Source: JBEKOF01 sp049513975 (lineage in GTDB: Bacteria; Verrucomicrobiota; Verrucomicrobiia; Limisphaerales; Palsa-1400). Taken from it: DNA of 64,000 nucleotides. The position numbers and the translations under genes are program-made. The notes below the pieces were generated by a model that did no database searches, was not told the DNA's origin, and was given only the letters and a program-made list of their open reading frames with translations. The stretch covers positions 9,794 to 73,793 of the forward strand of contig JBEKVM010000011.1 of assembly GCA_049513975.1 (NCBI GenBank), read 5' to 3'. Positions 43,496-52,435 of this stretch are shown in pieces; positions within the stretch are counted from its first letter, which is position 1; each line of letters starts with the position of its first letter.

Positions 43496-44581
43496 ATGAA
43501 GGCCGACCATTTCAGCGGCTGGAAAATAACCGGTCAGTTTGCGGCGTTACACTGGAAATGGTTTGCGCTGATTCTCCCGCTGGCGCCAATGTTTCCCACG
43601 GCGGCGCGCGCCGGGTGGGTCTGGCAGGAGAGTCACGCGCCCCGAACCAGCTTCCGCGCGGTCCAGGCGGTCAACCGCAAAGTGGTTTGGGCGGGCGGCA
43701 CGGGCGGGACCTGCCTCCGCACGGTGGACGGCGGCGACACCTGGGAGATCCTGGCGGTGCCCGGCGCGGACAAATTGGATTTTCGCGGACTGTTCGCGTT
43801 CGATGAGCGCACGGTCGTGCTGTTGAGCGCGGGCGAAGCGTCGGAGGGGTTGACCCGGATGTATCGCACAGCGGACTCGGGACGGACCTGGCAGACGGTG
43901 TTTCAGACGGAAGATAAGGGCGTGTTTCTGGACGGGGTGTCCTTTTGGGACCGGACCAACGGGATGGCGGTGGGTGACCAGATCGAGGGCAAATGGTATT
44001 TGCTGAGAACCAAAGACGGCGGGCAAAGCTGGGAACGGGTGCCTCCGGCGGCTTTGCCGGCGATGCTGCCCAACGAAGGAGCCTTTGCGGCGGGGAACAC
44101 CTCGATGGCGATGGAAGCCTCCTCCAAAGTCTGGCTGGCTTCGGGAGCGGCGGAGCGGGCGCGCATTTTTATCTCGACCGACCGCGCCCAGACTTGGGAG
44201 GTGCGGGAAACGCCCATGCCCGGCGGAACGACCGCGGGGATTTACGGCTTGCGCTTTTTGGACGCGCAACGCGGCGTGGCCGTGGGCGGCGATTACAAGC
44301 AGGACAAAACGCCGTCGGACAACGTGATCGTCACGACCGATGGCGGCCAGACCTGGCAGAAAGGCGGGCGCACCGATCCGCCGGGATTGAAGGAAACCGT
44401 GGTGGCGCTGCCGGGGAGTGTGCTGCTGGCGGTCGGCCCTTCGGGCACGAGCCTGAGCCGCGATTTTGGAACCACCTGGCAAAAAGTGGACGAGTTCTCG
44501 CTGCACGCCGCCTCGTGCGCGGACGGGGAATGCTGGGCGGTGGGAGGACGGGGAGCAATCGGGAAGTGGAAGGGGAATTGA
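43496..44581 (+). CDS. secreted Ycf48-like/BNR beta-propeller protein
   Basis: 361 residues with an N-terminal hydrophobic segment ending near PTAARA. Repeated sialidase-like (BNR/Ycf48) blades appear: TVDGGDTWEIL, TADSGRTWQTV, TKDGGQSWERV, STDRAQTWEVR and TTDGGQTWQKG. In cyanobacteria Ycf48 helps assemble photosystem II; non-photosynthetic relatives are secreted propellers of unknown role. A strong ribosome-binding site (GGAGGA) precedes the ATG. It lies 59 bases after the phosphatase gene and probably shares its transcript. Confidence 0.85.
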   Translation: MKADHFSGWKITGQFAALHWKWFALILPLAPMFPTAARAGWVWQESHAPRTSFRAVQAVNRKVVWAGGTGGTCLRTVDGGDTWEILAVPGADKLDFRGLFAFDERTVVLLSAGEASEGLTRMYRTADSGRTWQTVFQTEDKGVFLDGVSFWDRTNGMAVGDQIEGKWYLLRTKDGGQSWERVPPAALPAMLPNEGAFAAGNTSMAMEASSKVWLASGAAERARIFISTDRAQTWEVRETPMPGGTTAGIYGLRFLDAQRGVAVGGDYKQDKTPSDNVIVTTDGGQTWQKGGRTDPPGLKETVVALPGSVLLAVGPSGTSLSRDFGTTWQKVDEFSLHAASCADGECWAVGGRGAIGKWKGN

Positions 44582-44705
44582 ATTTGGAAAAAACGCGCTC
44601 TTGAGATTACGATTAGCCTTCTTTCTCGTTAAAGCGTGCATCGGGACCAGGAATCTGCCGCTGCTCGACAGACCTCCGTGGAACAATTCGTGTCCGTCTC
44701 CTGTT

Positions 44706-44740
44706 CCCTCTCCGCTCCCATCCGATGGGAGGGGAGAGGG
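44706..44740. repeat. dispersed CCCTCTCC...GGAGAGGG hairpin
   Basis: Arms of 17 bases (CCCTCTCCGCTCCCATC and its complement, 16 of 17 paired) are separated by one base and followed by TCAGGGTGAGG. It lies between convergent genes and could also act as a transcription stop. The remainder of 44582-44792 holds nothing else recognisable. Confidence 0.7.
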
Positions 44741-44792
44741 TCAGGGTGAGGTGAGGGTTCATGGCAAGGATCGAGATTAAGAGTGAACGGCA

Positions 44793-45083
44793 TCAACTGA
44801 CCGGCACCAGGGAAACGCGCTCGCCCTGGTCGTTGTGGCTGATGCCCTGGGCTTGGGGATCCAGGGTGAGATGGCCGTCCACCAGAAAGGCATAGCGGTG
44901 GTGGCCGTGGCGCAACTCGACCTGCAGCAACCAGGCCCCGTCCGGCCGGTGGCTCATGGGATGGGCCTTCGGGTCCCAGTGGTTGAAGTCGCCGACCAGG
45001 CTGACGTGTTTGGCCTGGGGCGCGTTGCAGATGAAATTGACGGGCCGCAAGTTGCGATGGGCGCTGTAAACGTGGTAGTTCAT
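44793..45083 (-). CDS. small glycogen-binding (CBM48/AMPK-beta-type) domain protein
   Basis: 96 residues that are essentially one early-set carbohydrate-binding domain: VNFICNAPQAKHVSLVGDFN, HWDPKAHPMSHRPDGAW and HRYAFLVDGHLTLDPQA. The GDFNHW pattern is typical of CBM48 modules in branching enzymes and AMPK beta. There is no enzyme domain or signal peptide, so it is a stand-alone module. It follows the unknown gene at 45135-46088 by 51 bases on the same strand. Confidence 0.88.
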   Translation of the reverse strand: MNYHVYSAHRNLRPVNFICNAPQAKHVSLVGDFNHWDPKAHPMSHRPDGAWLLQVELRHGHHRYAFLVDGHLTLDPQAQGISHNDQGERVSLVPVS

Positions 45084-45134
45084 GTCAAGAAGAAACGTGG
45101 GGCAAAAGGGCCGGGAGTTGGCGGACGGGCTGGC

Positions 45135-46088
45135 TCAAGTGAGGAGGTTTTCCAGGAGGAGCAGGGCGGTGTGCCGGACCTGTTCCGATTGAGTTTCCAG
45201 CAGGCGATAGCTGGCGGTCCAGCCCGCCCGCGTTCCGTGGCGTTCGCGCCAGAGGGTTTTGAGGACACGTTCGGTGCGTTCAACTTGTTGGATGGCTGAG
45301 GTGAGACTCTCGCGCCCTTCCGGCAGGTCGGAGATGTCGCCGACCAGAAACCGGCTGATCTGCTTGCGGCCGAACACGGCATGCAACAGCGTCACCACCG
45401 TCTGTTCGTAGGCATACCAGCGGCGGTGGAGCAACTCGCCCAGAAAGTCGTGGCGCAGGGCGAAGAACTCTGATCGCGGCCGCTCGGTGTATTGGCGAAT
45501 CTCCCGCGCCTCGGCCGGAAACCAGGTGTAGAGCAGGGCAAAGGTGCCGTAGGTGTCAATCAATTGCTTGGGATTGTTGTGGTCGGTGGCAATCTCGCCC
45601 ACGCAGACATCCTGACCCAGCTCGGCGCAGATTTCGGGAAGATCATGCAGCCGCCCCAGCACCCGCCTTCCCGCCTCGCTGCCGTAATTGAAATCGCCCG
45701 GAATCAGCCAATAGACATCGTCCGGTTTGCCCCTCTCAAACGCCAGCCCAAGACCGCAATACCACATCTGGCAGGTGTCCACGCACCACGCATCCACCAG
45801 GTCCGAATGCCGGGCGGCGACGCCGTCGCGAAACGGCAGGTAGCGCTTGTCCCGCAGGGCGGCGGCATGGGTCTTCCGGTCAATGACCGTGATGGGACGC
45901 GCATAAGTCTGCTGGCGCGAGTCCAGTTCGGCGACCAGACGGTACAATTCCCGGATGTTGGCGTAATCATCCAGGGGCCGGAACGGATAAATGACCACGG
46001 GATGAATGAGGGCCGGCTTGGCCGCCCTGGACGGGGTTTGGGCGGCTGCGGAAACCCGGGCTTTCCTGCGGTGCTCGTTCTTCTTCAT
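45135..46088 (-). CDS. conserved protein of unknown function
   Basis: About 317 residues, cytoplasmic (basic start MKKNEHRRKARV, no signal). I do not recognise it. VYWLIPGDFNYGSEAGRRVL and VGEIATDHNNPKQLIDTYGT recall GT-A-like nucleotide-sugar enzymes, but no clear DxD metal motif is seen. The C-terminal half is helical. The start at 46088 is chosen because upstream residues look like non-coding repeat. Pairing with a glycogen-binding-domain protein suggests a sugar-polymer role; this is inference. Confidence 0.65.
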   Translation of the reverse strand: MKKNEHRRKARVSAAAQTPSRAAKPALIHPVVIYPFRPLDDYANIRELYRLVAELDSRQQTYARPITVIDRKTHAAALRDKRYLPFRDGVAARHSDLVDAWCVDTCQMWYCGLGLAFERGKPDDVYWLIPGDFNYGSEAGRRVLGRLHDLPEICAELGQDVCVGEIATDHNNPKQLIDTYGTFALLYTWFPAEAREIRQYTERPRSEFFALRHDFLGELLHRRWYAYEQTVVTLLHAVFGRKQISRFLVGDISDLPEGRESLTSAIQQVERTERVLKTLWRERHGTRAGWTASYRLLETQSEQVRHTALLLLENLLT

Positions 46089-46182
46089 CGGCCCATCATG
46101 CCGGATTGGCCGGAAAATTCCAAATGCTTTTGCCGGCGGATGGCCGCACGGGCCACGCGGAAGACGGCTAATGAAAACACTG

Positions 46183-46293
46183 AATTGCCAATGACAAATA
46201 CTCAATGGAAAATTCCCGATTTCCGGTCGCGAGCGCTACCACATGGATTCTCAGAATTAAAAATTGAGGATTGAAAATTGGTCATTGGCAATT
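46183..46293. repeat. 13-base inverted repeat spanning the divergent spacer
   Basis: AATTGCCAATGAC (46183-46195) and GTCATTGGCAATT (46281-46293) are perfect complements around an AT-rich middle. It lies between the divergent genes at 46088 and 46395, where no other gene is seen. Confidence 0.7.
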
Positions 46294-46394
46294 AAAACGC
46301 CCTCTCGACAAAGGTGAGATGCGCCTCGCTCTTGGTGTTCTGCCACAACCCCCTTGCGGGACGGAGCGGTCTGTGGTAATTGAAACCTCATCCC

Positions 46395-48503
46395 ATGAAA
46401 ACGAAATTCCCGGTTCTCATTCTCGCGCTGGTGGTCTCCTCGGGTTTTTCTGCCGATGCCGCGCCGGCGGTCGCCCAGTCCGAATCCAACGCCGCCGTGA
46501 GCATCACCGACAACGGCCGCACCTGGACGCTCGACAACGGCATCGTCAAAGCGACGATCAACAAGTTCAACGGCAACCTGTCGTCGCTCCTCTATCACGG
46601 CATCGAGACCATGGGCGGCGGGGGATACTGGGAGCAAACCCCGCAGGAGGCGCCCCAACTGACCCAAACGCTCACGATTGACCCGGCGAAAAACGGCGGG
46701 CTGCGCGCCGAAGTCGCCGTCAAGGGCGTCACCGGCGGCACCGTCATGCTGACGCCCGGCGCGCCCGGCGGCGGAACGTACTGCGACATCGAAGTTCGCT
46801 ACGCGATGGGCCGCGGCGAAAGCGGCATTTACGCCTGCGCTATTTTCTCCCACCCGGCTGGCTACGGCGCGATGGGCGTGGGCGAAAGCCGCTACATCAC
46901 CAAGCTCAGCAAGATCTTTGACTGGATTTCGGTGGACGCGGACCGCAACATGCTCGAATGCACGCCCCAGGATTGGGGTGCGGGCATCCAAATCCACGCC
47001 AAGGAACAGCGGATCTTGAGCACCGGCATTTACAAAAACTCCGTCGAGCACAAATACAGCTACACGGCGGTGCAATACAAAATCCCCGCTTTCGGCTGGT
47101 CGAGCACCACGCATCATGTCGGCGTGTGGTTCATCAATCCGACCATTGAATTTCTCAGTGGCGGCGCATCCAAGCAGGAACTGGTCTGCCATTTTGACGC
47201 CAATGACAACCCGGACCCGATCATCCTCGATTACTGGCGCGGGACCCATTACGGGGGCGGGGCGGCCTGCAACCTCCGCGCCGGGGAAGAGTGGAGCAAG
47301 GTCATCGGCCCGATCTTTGTCTATTGCAACGCCCTGGCCGACCCCAAAGTCCCCTCCCAGGCCGGCCTCGCCACCCTGGCTGCCACCGCCGGCAACCCCT
47401 CCGTGCCTGCCGCCTGGCAGGACAACGCGACGGCTTTGTGGCAGGACGCCCTCAGCCAGGCAAAAAAAGAAAGAGCCTTGTGGCCCTACGACTGGGTCAA
47501 CGGCGTGGACTACCCGCACCGGGAGGGGCGCGGGACTGTGACCGGCCAAATCGTGCTCAACGACCCGCAGGCGGCCACGACCAAGCTGCCCAATCTGACC
47601 GTGGGCCTGGCCCATCCGGATTATTCCGGCGGTGGCAGGCGCGGCGGCGGGTTGGTGGACTGGGCGCACGACGCCAAGTTCTACCAGTTCTGGAACGACG
47701 GGAGCGAGGACGGCAAATTCACCATTCCCAACGTCCGCCCCGGCACTTACACGCTGCATGCGTTTGCCGACGGCGTGCTGGGTGAATTCGTCCAGACCAA
47801 CATCACCGTCCAGGCCGGCAAGACGGTGAACCTGGACAGAATGGAGTGGAAGCCCCTGCGCTACGGCAGGCAGGTCTGGGACATCGGCTACCCCGACCGC
47901 ACCGGCGGCAAATTCTACAAGGGCGACGGCGCGAACTACTGGCTCTGGGGCTGGGGTCTGCGCTATGGCGACCTGTTCCCCAACGACATCACCTACACCA
48001 TCGGCAAAAGCGATTACCGCAAGGACTGGTTCTTTGAGCAGGTGCCGCACGCACTGTCCGACGCCTGGATCAATCCTCAAGCCAAGGATCCGCTCAATCA
48101 GCGCTTCGGCTGGGTCAAGGTTCAGGGATCGGACACTTGGAGATCCATCGGCCAAGGCCGGGCGACTACCTGGACCATTAAATTCGACATGGACAAAACA
48201 CCCAAGGGCCAGGCGGCCCTGCGCGTGGCCCTGGCCGGCGCCGACGGCATGGGCGGGCTGGCCGTAGCTGTCAACGGCCAGAGCGCCGGCGCCATCCGGC
48301 CGACGCCTACCAACGCCCTGCGCTATAACACCGACAAGAGCGTCTGGCAGGAATGTGTCCTGACCTTCGGCGCCGCGCTGCTGAAGCAGGGCGAAAACGA
48401 AATGCAGCTCACTGTGCCTGCCGGGGAAGTCACCTCCGGCGTCGTTTACGACTACCTGCGGCTCGAACTCAACGAGGATTACAAACCCGGCGGCGCGCAG
48501 TAA
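46395..48503 (+). CDS. secreted rhamnogalacturonan lyase, PL4-type
   Basis: About 702 residues with a signal peptide (MKTKFPVLILALVVSSGFSA). The architecture fits polysaccharide lyase family 4. An N-terminal mutarotase-like catalytic region (TWTLDNGIVKATINKFNGNL, WSSTTHHVGVWFINPTIEFL) is followed by a middle beta-domain (RGTVTGQIVLNDPQ to FTIPNVRPGTYTLHAFADG) and a C-terminal carbohydrate-binding-like domain (GYPDRTGGKFYKGDGANYW to the end). The enzyme cleaves the rhamnogalacturonan I backbone of pectin by beta-elimination. It is 47 bases upstream of a GH51 gene, so the pair would act on backbone and arabinan side chains. Confidence 0.85.
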   Translation: MKTKFPVLILALVVSSGFSADAAPAVAQSESNAAVSITDNGRTWTLDNGIVKATINKFNGNLSSLLYHGIETMGGGGYWEQTPQEAPQLTQTLTIDPAKNGGLRAEVAVKGVTGGTVMLTPGAPGGGTYCDIEVRYAMGRGESGIYACAIFSHPAGYGAMGVGESRYITKLSKIFDWISVDADRNMLECTPQDWGAGIQIHAKEQRILSTGIYKNSVEHKYSYTAVQYKIPAFGWSSTTHHVGVWFINPTIEFLSGGASKQELVCHFDANDNPDPIILDYWRGTHYGGGAACNLRAGEEWSKVIGPIFVYCNALADPKVPSQAGLATLAATAGNPSVPAAWQDNATALWQDALSQAKKERALWPYDWVNGVDYPHREGRGTVTGQIVLNDPQAATTKLPNLTVGLAHPDYSGGGRRGGGLVDWAHDAKFYQFWNDGSEDGKFTIPNVRPGTYTLHAFADGVLGEFVQTNITVQAGKTVNLDRMEWKPLRYGRQVWDIGYPDRTGGKFYKGDGANYWLWGWGLRYGDLFPNDITYTIGKSDYRKDWFFEQVPHALSDAWINPQAKDPLNQRFGWVKVQGSDTWRSIGQGRATTWTIKFDMDKTPKGQAALRVALAGADGMGGLAVAVNGQSAGAIRPTPTNALRYNTDKSVWQECVLTFGAALLKQGENEMQLTVPAGEVTSGVVYDYLRLELNEDYKPGGAQ

Positions 48504-48550
48504 GGTGTCATCGCCGGGTAGTGGTCAAGGTGACTGACAAGTATTGCCCT

Positions 48551-50401
48551 ATGAAATCTTTCTTCGTAACGGCCCTCGTGGCCGCCGCCATTCCCCTGGC
48601 CGCCCAGGATTCCCGCACCAATGTCATCATCCGGGCCGAACCGCTTTCGGGCGGGCGCGTCGAACCCACCTTGTTCGGCAACTTTATGGAATTGCTGGAT
48701 GACGTTGTGCCCGGATCGTGGGCCGAGTTGTTGAACGACCGGTCTTTTGCCGGAGTCCTCCCGGCGGCGGACTGGGTGTACTACGACGGCTCCCTGGATA
48801 TTTGCGACCGCCAGTGGGACACCAACCGCACCTGGAGCTACGACACCAACAACCCCTTCAACGGGAAACGTTGCGCCAAACTCACGGCCGGCCCCAGCCC
48901 GGCCAGCCTGACCCAATCGGGCCTGTCGGCGCGAAAAGGCATGGATTACAGCTTCTCGACCTATCTGCGCGGGGACAACGGGATCAAAGTCACCGTCCTG
49001 CTCAAGGCCCTGCTGCCGGGCGGAGAATGGCTTGCCCTGGCTTCGGCCAGGCTTCCCCCGCCTTCGTCAGAATGGCAAAAGTACTCGATCAAAATGACCT
49101 GCAACGGCCAGGCCGACCGCGCGGTCTTCGAGCTGCGCGCCGAAGGCCAGGGCCGCCTCTGGGTCAACAAACTGTCCCTCATGCCCGGCGACAACCGAAA
49201 CGGCTGGCGGGCGGATGTGGTGAAAGCAATCAAGGAAATCCGTCCCGGCATCCTCCGCTGGGGCGGCTCGACCGTGGATCCCGGCCATTACCGCTGGAAA
49301 AATGGCATCGGCGACCGCGACCGGCGCACACCCTGGCCCAATGAGAATTGGGGCCGAATGGACCCGGATGACGTGGGGATGGACGAATTCTGCCAATTCT
49401 GCGAACTGACCGCCGCCGAACCGCTCATCTGCGTCAGCTTTGCCGATGGCGCCCAAAGCGCGCACGACTTGGTGGAGTATTGCAACGGAGATGCCCGGAC
49501 CGCCTGGGGCGCCAAACGCGCGGCCAACGGCCATGCCAGCGCCTACCATGTCAAGTATTGGGAAATCGGCAACGAGATCAGCGGCAGCGACGCCAACTAT
49601 TTGGATCAATTCCCCGGCTTCATCCAGGCGATCCGCTCCGCCGACCCCGGGGCGCGGATCATGACTTCCTATCCCTCGCAACAGTTGCTGGACCGGGTGG
49701 GGCGGGAGGTTGATTTTGTTTGCCCGCACCACTACACGACCGATCTCAAGGAGTGCGAGTTGGACTTCACCCGGATTGGGGAGATGATAGACCGGACCCC
49801 CGGCTGTTCCCGCATCCAGATGGCTGTGACGGAATGGAACATTGACGCCGGGGCGTGGGGCCTGGGCCGCGCCCGGCAATCCACCCTCCTGGCGGCCCTG
49901 GAAAACGCCCGCTATCTCAACTTGATGATGCGGTACTCGGACAAGGTCAAGATTGCCAACCGGTCCAATCTGGCCAACAGTTATTGTGGCGCGACCATTC
50001 TGACCGCCGCCTCCGGCACCGGCGTCCTGCGGCAGCCCAGCCATTATGTCATGAAACTCTATTCCCTCCATGCCAAACCGGTGCCGCTGGGGGTGGAGCG
50101 CTCTGACAACCGGTTGGACCTCTTCGCCTGCGCTTCGGATGACAAGAAATCCGCCGTGGTTTTCGCCGTCAATCCGACGCGCAACCCGCTGCCACTCGTT
50201 CTGGGCTTCGGCGCCTTCGACCCGGCCCCCCGCGTCGTCAGCGCCGAGACGGTGTGCGATGTTCTGAACCTGCGCCAGCCCGACGTGGAGAACCATTGGC
50301 AGGAGCCTGAAAGGGTCAGGATGGTCAGTTTGCCCGTTACCGAAGGCGCGGTCCTGCTGCCGCCCTTTTCCGCCACGGCGATTGAGTGTGCGGTGAATTA
50401 A
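48551..50401 (+). CDS. secreted alpha-L-arabinofuranosidase, GH51
   Basis: 616 residues with signal peptide MKSFFVTALVAAAIPLAAQ. An N-terminal carbohydrate-binding-like region (about 50-210) precedes the GH51 TIM barrel (RPGILRWGGSTVDPGHYRWK). The acid/base residue is Glu342 (YWEIGNEIS) and the nucleophile Glu428 (AVTEWNID); a C-terminal beta-sandwich follows (SHYVMKLYSLHAKPVPLGVE). It removes terminal arabinose from arabinan or arabinoxylan. The ATG at 48551 begins the signal peptide. Likely in one operon with the PL4 gene. Confidence 0.9.
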   Translation: MKSFFVTALVAAAIPLAAQDSRTNVIIRAEPLSGGRVEPTLFGNFMELLDDVVPGSWAELLNDRSFAGVLPAADWVYYDGSLDICDRQWDTNRTWSYDTNNPFNGKRCAKLTAGPSPASLTQSGLSARKGMDYSFSTYLRGDNGIKVTVLLKALLPGGEWLALASARLPPPSSEWQKYSIKMTCNGQADRAVFELRAEGQGRLWVNKLSLMPGDNRNGWRADVVKAIKEIRPGILRWGGSTVDPGHYRWKNGIGDRDRRTPWPNENWGRMDPDDVGMDEFCQFCELTAAEPLICVSFADGAQSAHDLVEYCNGDARTAWGAKRAANGHASAYHVKYWEIGNEISGSDANYLDQFPGFIQAIRSADPGARIMTSYPSQQLLDRVGREVDFVCPHHYTTDLKECELDFTRIGEMIDRTPGCSRIQMAVTEWNIDAGAWGLGRARQSTLLAALENARYLNLMMRYSDKVKIANRSNLANSYCGATILTAASGTGVLRQPSHYVMKLYSLHAKPVPLGVERSDNRLDLFACASDDKKSAVVFAVNPTRNPLPLVLGFGAFDPAPRVVSAETVCDVLNLRQPDVENHWQEPERVRMVSLPVTEGAVLLPPFSATAIECAVN

Positions 50402-50475
50402 CGGAGCTGCAACGCCCGCCAGCAGGGCAACATTTCAACCAGGACAGAGGCATGTTTATCACGGCGGCAGGTGAT

Positions 50476-50498
50476 GCGGGCCGCGAGGCGCGGCCCGC
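50476..50498. terminator. possible bidirectional terminator hairpin
   Basis: GCGGGCCGCG and CGCGGCCCGC form a perfect 10-base stem with a three-base loop between the convergent GH51 and recF genes. No T-run follows on either strand, so termination is uncertain. Confidence 0.4.
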
Positions 50499-50561
50499 TG
50501 CACGCGAGGGCGCATGCGCTCAACGAAAACAGGAAATATCCGATGGCTCTGCGCTGACTTT

Positions 50562-51638
50562 TCAGCTCTTCTTCAACTGCCCCGCAATGACTTCCCAGCG
50601 GTGCAGGCCGCGGCCCAGCTCCTGCGGCCAGCTTTCCTCCGTGCAGGTCATGAAGACCTGGCTGCGGGCGTGTTGCGCGCGGTCCAGCAAGGGCAGAAAG
50701 GCGGCGCGCCGTCTGGCGTCCAGCTCGCCCATGACGTCATCAATCAATAAAATCGGCGGCACGCCGTGGATGTCGGTCAGGTATTCCGCCTGGGTCAGCT
50801 TCAAGGCGATGGCGATGGAGCGCTTTTGCCCTTCGCTGGCGAATTTGGCGGCCGATTTTCCGTCCAGCCGCAACTGCAATTCGTCCCGATGCGGCCCGAT
50901 GAGGGTGGAGCGAAACACCCGTTCGCGCGCGCGGTTGCGCGCCAGTTCCACGGCGAAATCGTGCTTGACGGAGGGCAGGTATTCCAGTTCCAGCGGCTCG
51001 GCGGAGCGGGCCACCCGGGCGTAGGCTTGGCGGGCCAATCCCGCCACGCGGGGGAGCAGTTCGCGGCGAAAATCCATGATTTGTTGCCCCGCCTCGATCA
51101 ATTCGTGGGTGAACCCTTCCAGGGCGGCTTCGTCAACAAAACGCTGGCGCAGCAGGGCGTTGCGCGAGCGCACGGCGCGGGCGTAGCGTTGGAGGACGGG
51201 CAGATAGACGGCGTGGGTGTGGGCCAGGAGCAAATCCATGAAGCGCCGCCGCAGGCGGGCCACGCCCTTGACCAGTTGCAAATCCTCGGTGCAAAAAACC
51301 ACCGCGCGCACCACGCCCAGGTAGTCGCCCAGTTTGCGCACCGGCTGGGCGTCCAGGGAAAGTTTGCGTTGGGCCGGCGACCAGTAAATCTTGATGTCGT
51401 GTTCGGCCTGGGAGGAAACGGTGGCGCTGACAAAGTAACCCTTTTGGCCGTGGCGGACCATTTGCGCGCCGCCCACGCCGCGGAAGGAGCGCAGGGTGGC
51501 GAGCAAATAAATGGCTTCGAGCAGGTTGGTCTTGCCCTGGGCGTTGTCGCCCAGCAACAAGTGGAACCCGGCGGGAAAATCGGCGTCCAACCGCGCGTAA
51601 TTGCGGAAGTCGCGAAGCCTCAAATGAAGCAAATGCAC
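50562..51638 (-). CDS. recF: DNA replication and repair protein RecF
   Basis: 358 residues. The Walker A motif GDNAQGKTN (residues 30-38) follows LRLRDFRNYARLDADFPAGF; the ABC signature region is FASEGQKRSIAIALKLTQAE, and Walker B is PPILLIDDVMGELDARRRAA. RecF helps load RecA at gapped DNA. It is not beside dnaN or gyrB here, which is unusual compared with many bacteria. Convergent with the GH51 gene. Confidence 0.95.
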   Translation of the reverse strand: MHLLHLRLRDFRNYARLDADFPAGFHLLLGDNAQGKTNLLEAIYLLATLRSFRGVGGAQMVRHGQKGYFVSATVSSQAEHDIKIYWSPAQRKLSLDAQPVRKLGDYLGVVRAVVFCTEDLQLVKGVARLRRRFMDLLLAHTHAVYLPVLQRYARAVRSRNALLRQRFVDEAALEGFTHELIEAGQQIMDFRRELLPRVAGLARQAYARVARSAEPLELEYLPSVKHDFAVELARNRARERVFRSTLIGPHRDELQLRLDGKSAAKFASEGQKRSIAIALKLTQAEYLTDIHGVPPILLIDDVMGELDARRRAAFLPLLDRAQHARSQVFMTCTEESWPQELGRGLHRWEVIAGQLKKS

Positions 51639-51684
51639 AGCCCCGGCAGTCTAAGCTGGCGCGGGCAAAGTTGAAAGACTTTTG

Positions 51685-51930
51685 CTACCGGAGCCTCTGC
51701 GTGGAATACTTTTTGAGCTGGGCGTCGTCCCCCGCGCTGGCCGGGTAGCTGACGTCGTTGATGGGGTCCTTGAATTTAACGACCACCAAGGCCAGGGGCA
51801 GGTTTTGCTGGCGGCAAAAATCCTCCGCTTGCGCCACATTGCCGAATTCGGTGGCGTGATTCTCGTCCACATCCCAGTCGTCCCCGCTGAAGTAGGCCCT
51901 GCTCTCCGGGTTTTGAATCAAAATACGCAT
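51685..51930 (-). CDS. small conserved hypothetical protein
   Basis: 81 residues (MRILIQNPESRAYFSGDDWD to YSTQRLR), acidic N-terminal half, no signal peptide or membrane segment. I do not recognise the family. It lies 46 bases upstream of recF on the same strand and may be co-transcribed with it. Codon use looks like that of neighbouring genes. Confidence 0.6.
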   Translation of the reverse strand: MRILIQNPESRAYFSGDDWDVDENHATEFGNVAQAEDFCRQQNLPLALVVVKFKDPINDVSYPASAGDDAQLKKYSTQRLR

Positions 51931-52085
51931 CTAATGAATTATCGGCATTGTAGGGGATTCCATTAGGGGATTACAAGGAAAACTTACATTACAAACTTGT
52001 CATTATTGTCCCTTATTATTCTCCGCGACCGCTTTCGCCCCCCGAACCCAAACCCGGCCGGGGCAAAATGTTGCCGAAATAGTGC

Positions 52086-52114
52086 TTGAATTGGCCGCCG
52101 GCAACGATTACCTT
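52086..52114 (+). promoter_or_regulatory. possible promoter of rpmB
   Basis: TTGAAT and TACCTT are separated by 17 bases, ending 26 bases before the rpmB start. The match is weak. The AT-rich stretch 51931-52080 holds no gene. Confidence 0.3.
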
Positions 52115-52140
52115 CCCCCGCTCTTAGCGAAAGAATATTT

Positions 52141-52419
52141 ATGTCCAGAATCTGTGAGTTAACCGGTACCCGCCCGATCAAGGGCAGCCATATATGGCGT
52201 AGTGGCAAGGCCAAGAAAAAAGGCGGCATCGGCATGCACATCACCGCCACCACCAAGCGCCGTTTCATCCCCAATCTCCAGCGGGTCAAGGCCGTGATTG
52301 ACGGCGAAGTGCGCTACATCAGCGTGACCGCCAAGGCTCTGAAAAAAGGGCTGATCACCAAAGCCCCCAGGCGTCGCTGGACCAAGGACGCGCCCGCGCC
52401 CGCGCCCGCCGCCGGGTAA
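52141..52419 (+). CDS. rpmB: ribosomal protein bL28
   Basis: 92 residues. It starts MSRICELTGTRPIKGSHIWR and contains TTKRRFIPNLQRVKAVIDGE, the L28 pattern. It has a short alanine/proline tail. It stands alone, convergent with smpB; the 16-base gap leaves no room for a terminator. Confidence 0.95.
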   Translation: MSRICELTGTRPIKGSHIWRSGKAKKKGGIGMHITATTKRRFIPNLQRVKAVIDGEVRYISVTAKALKKGLITKAPRRRWTKDAPAPAPAAG

Positions 52420-52435
52420 GGCCTGGCGCCCGGTT

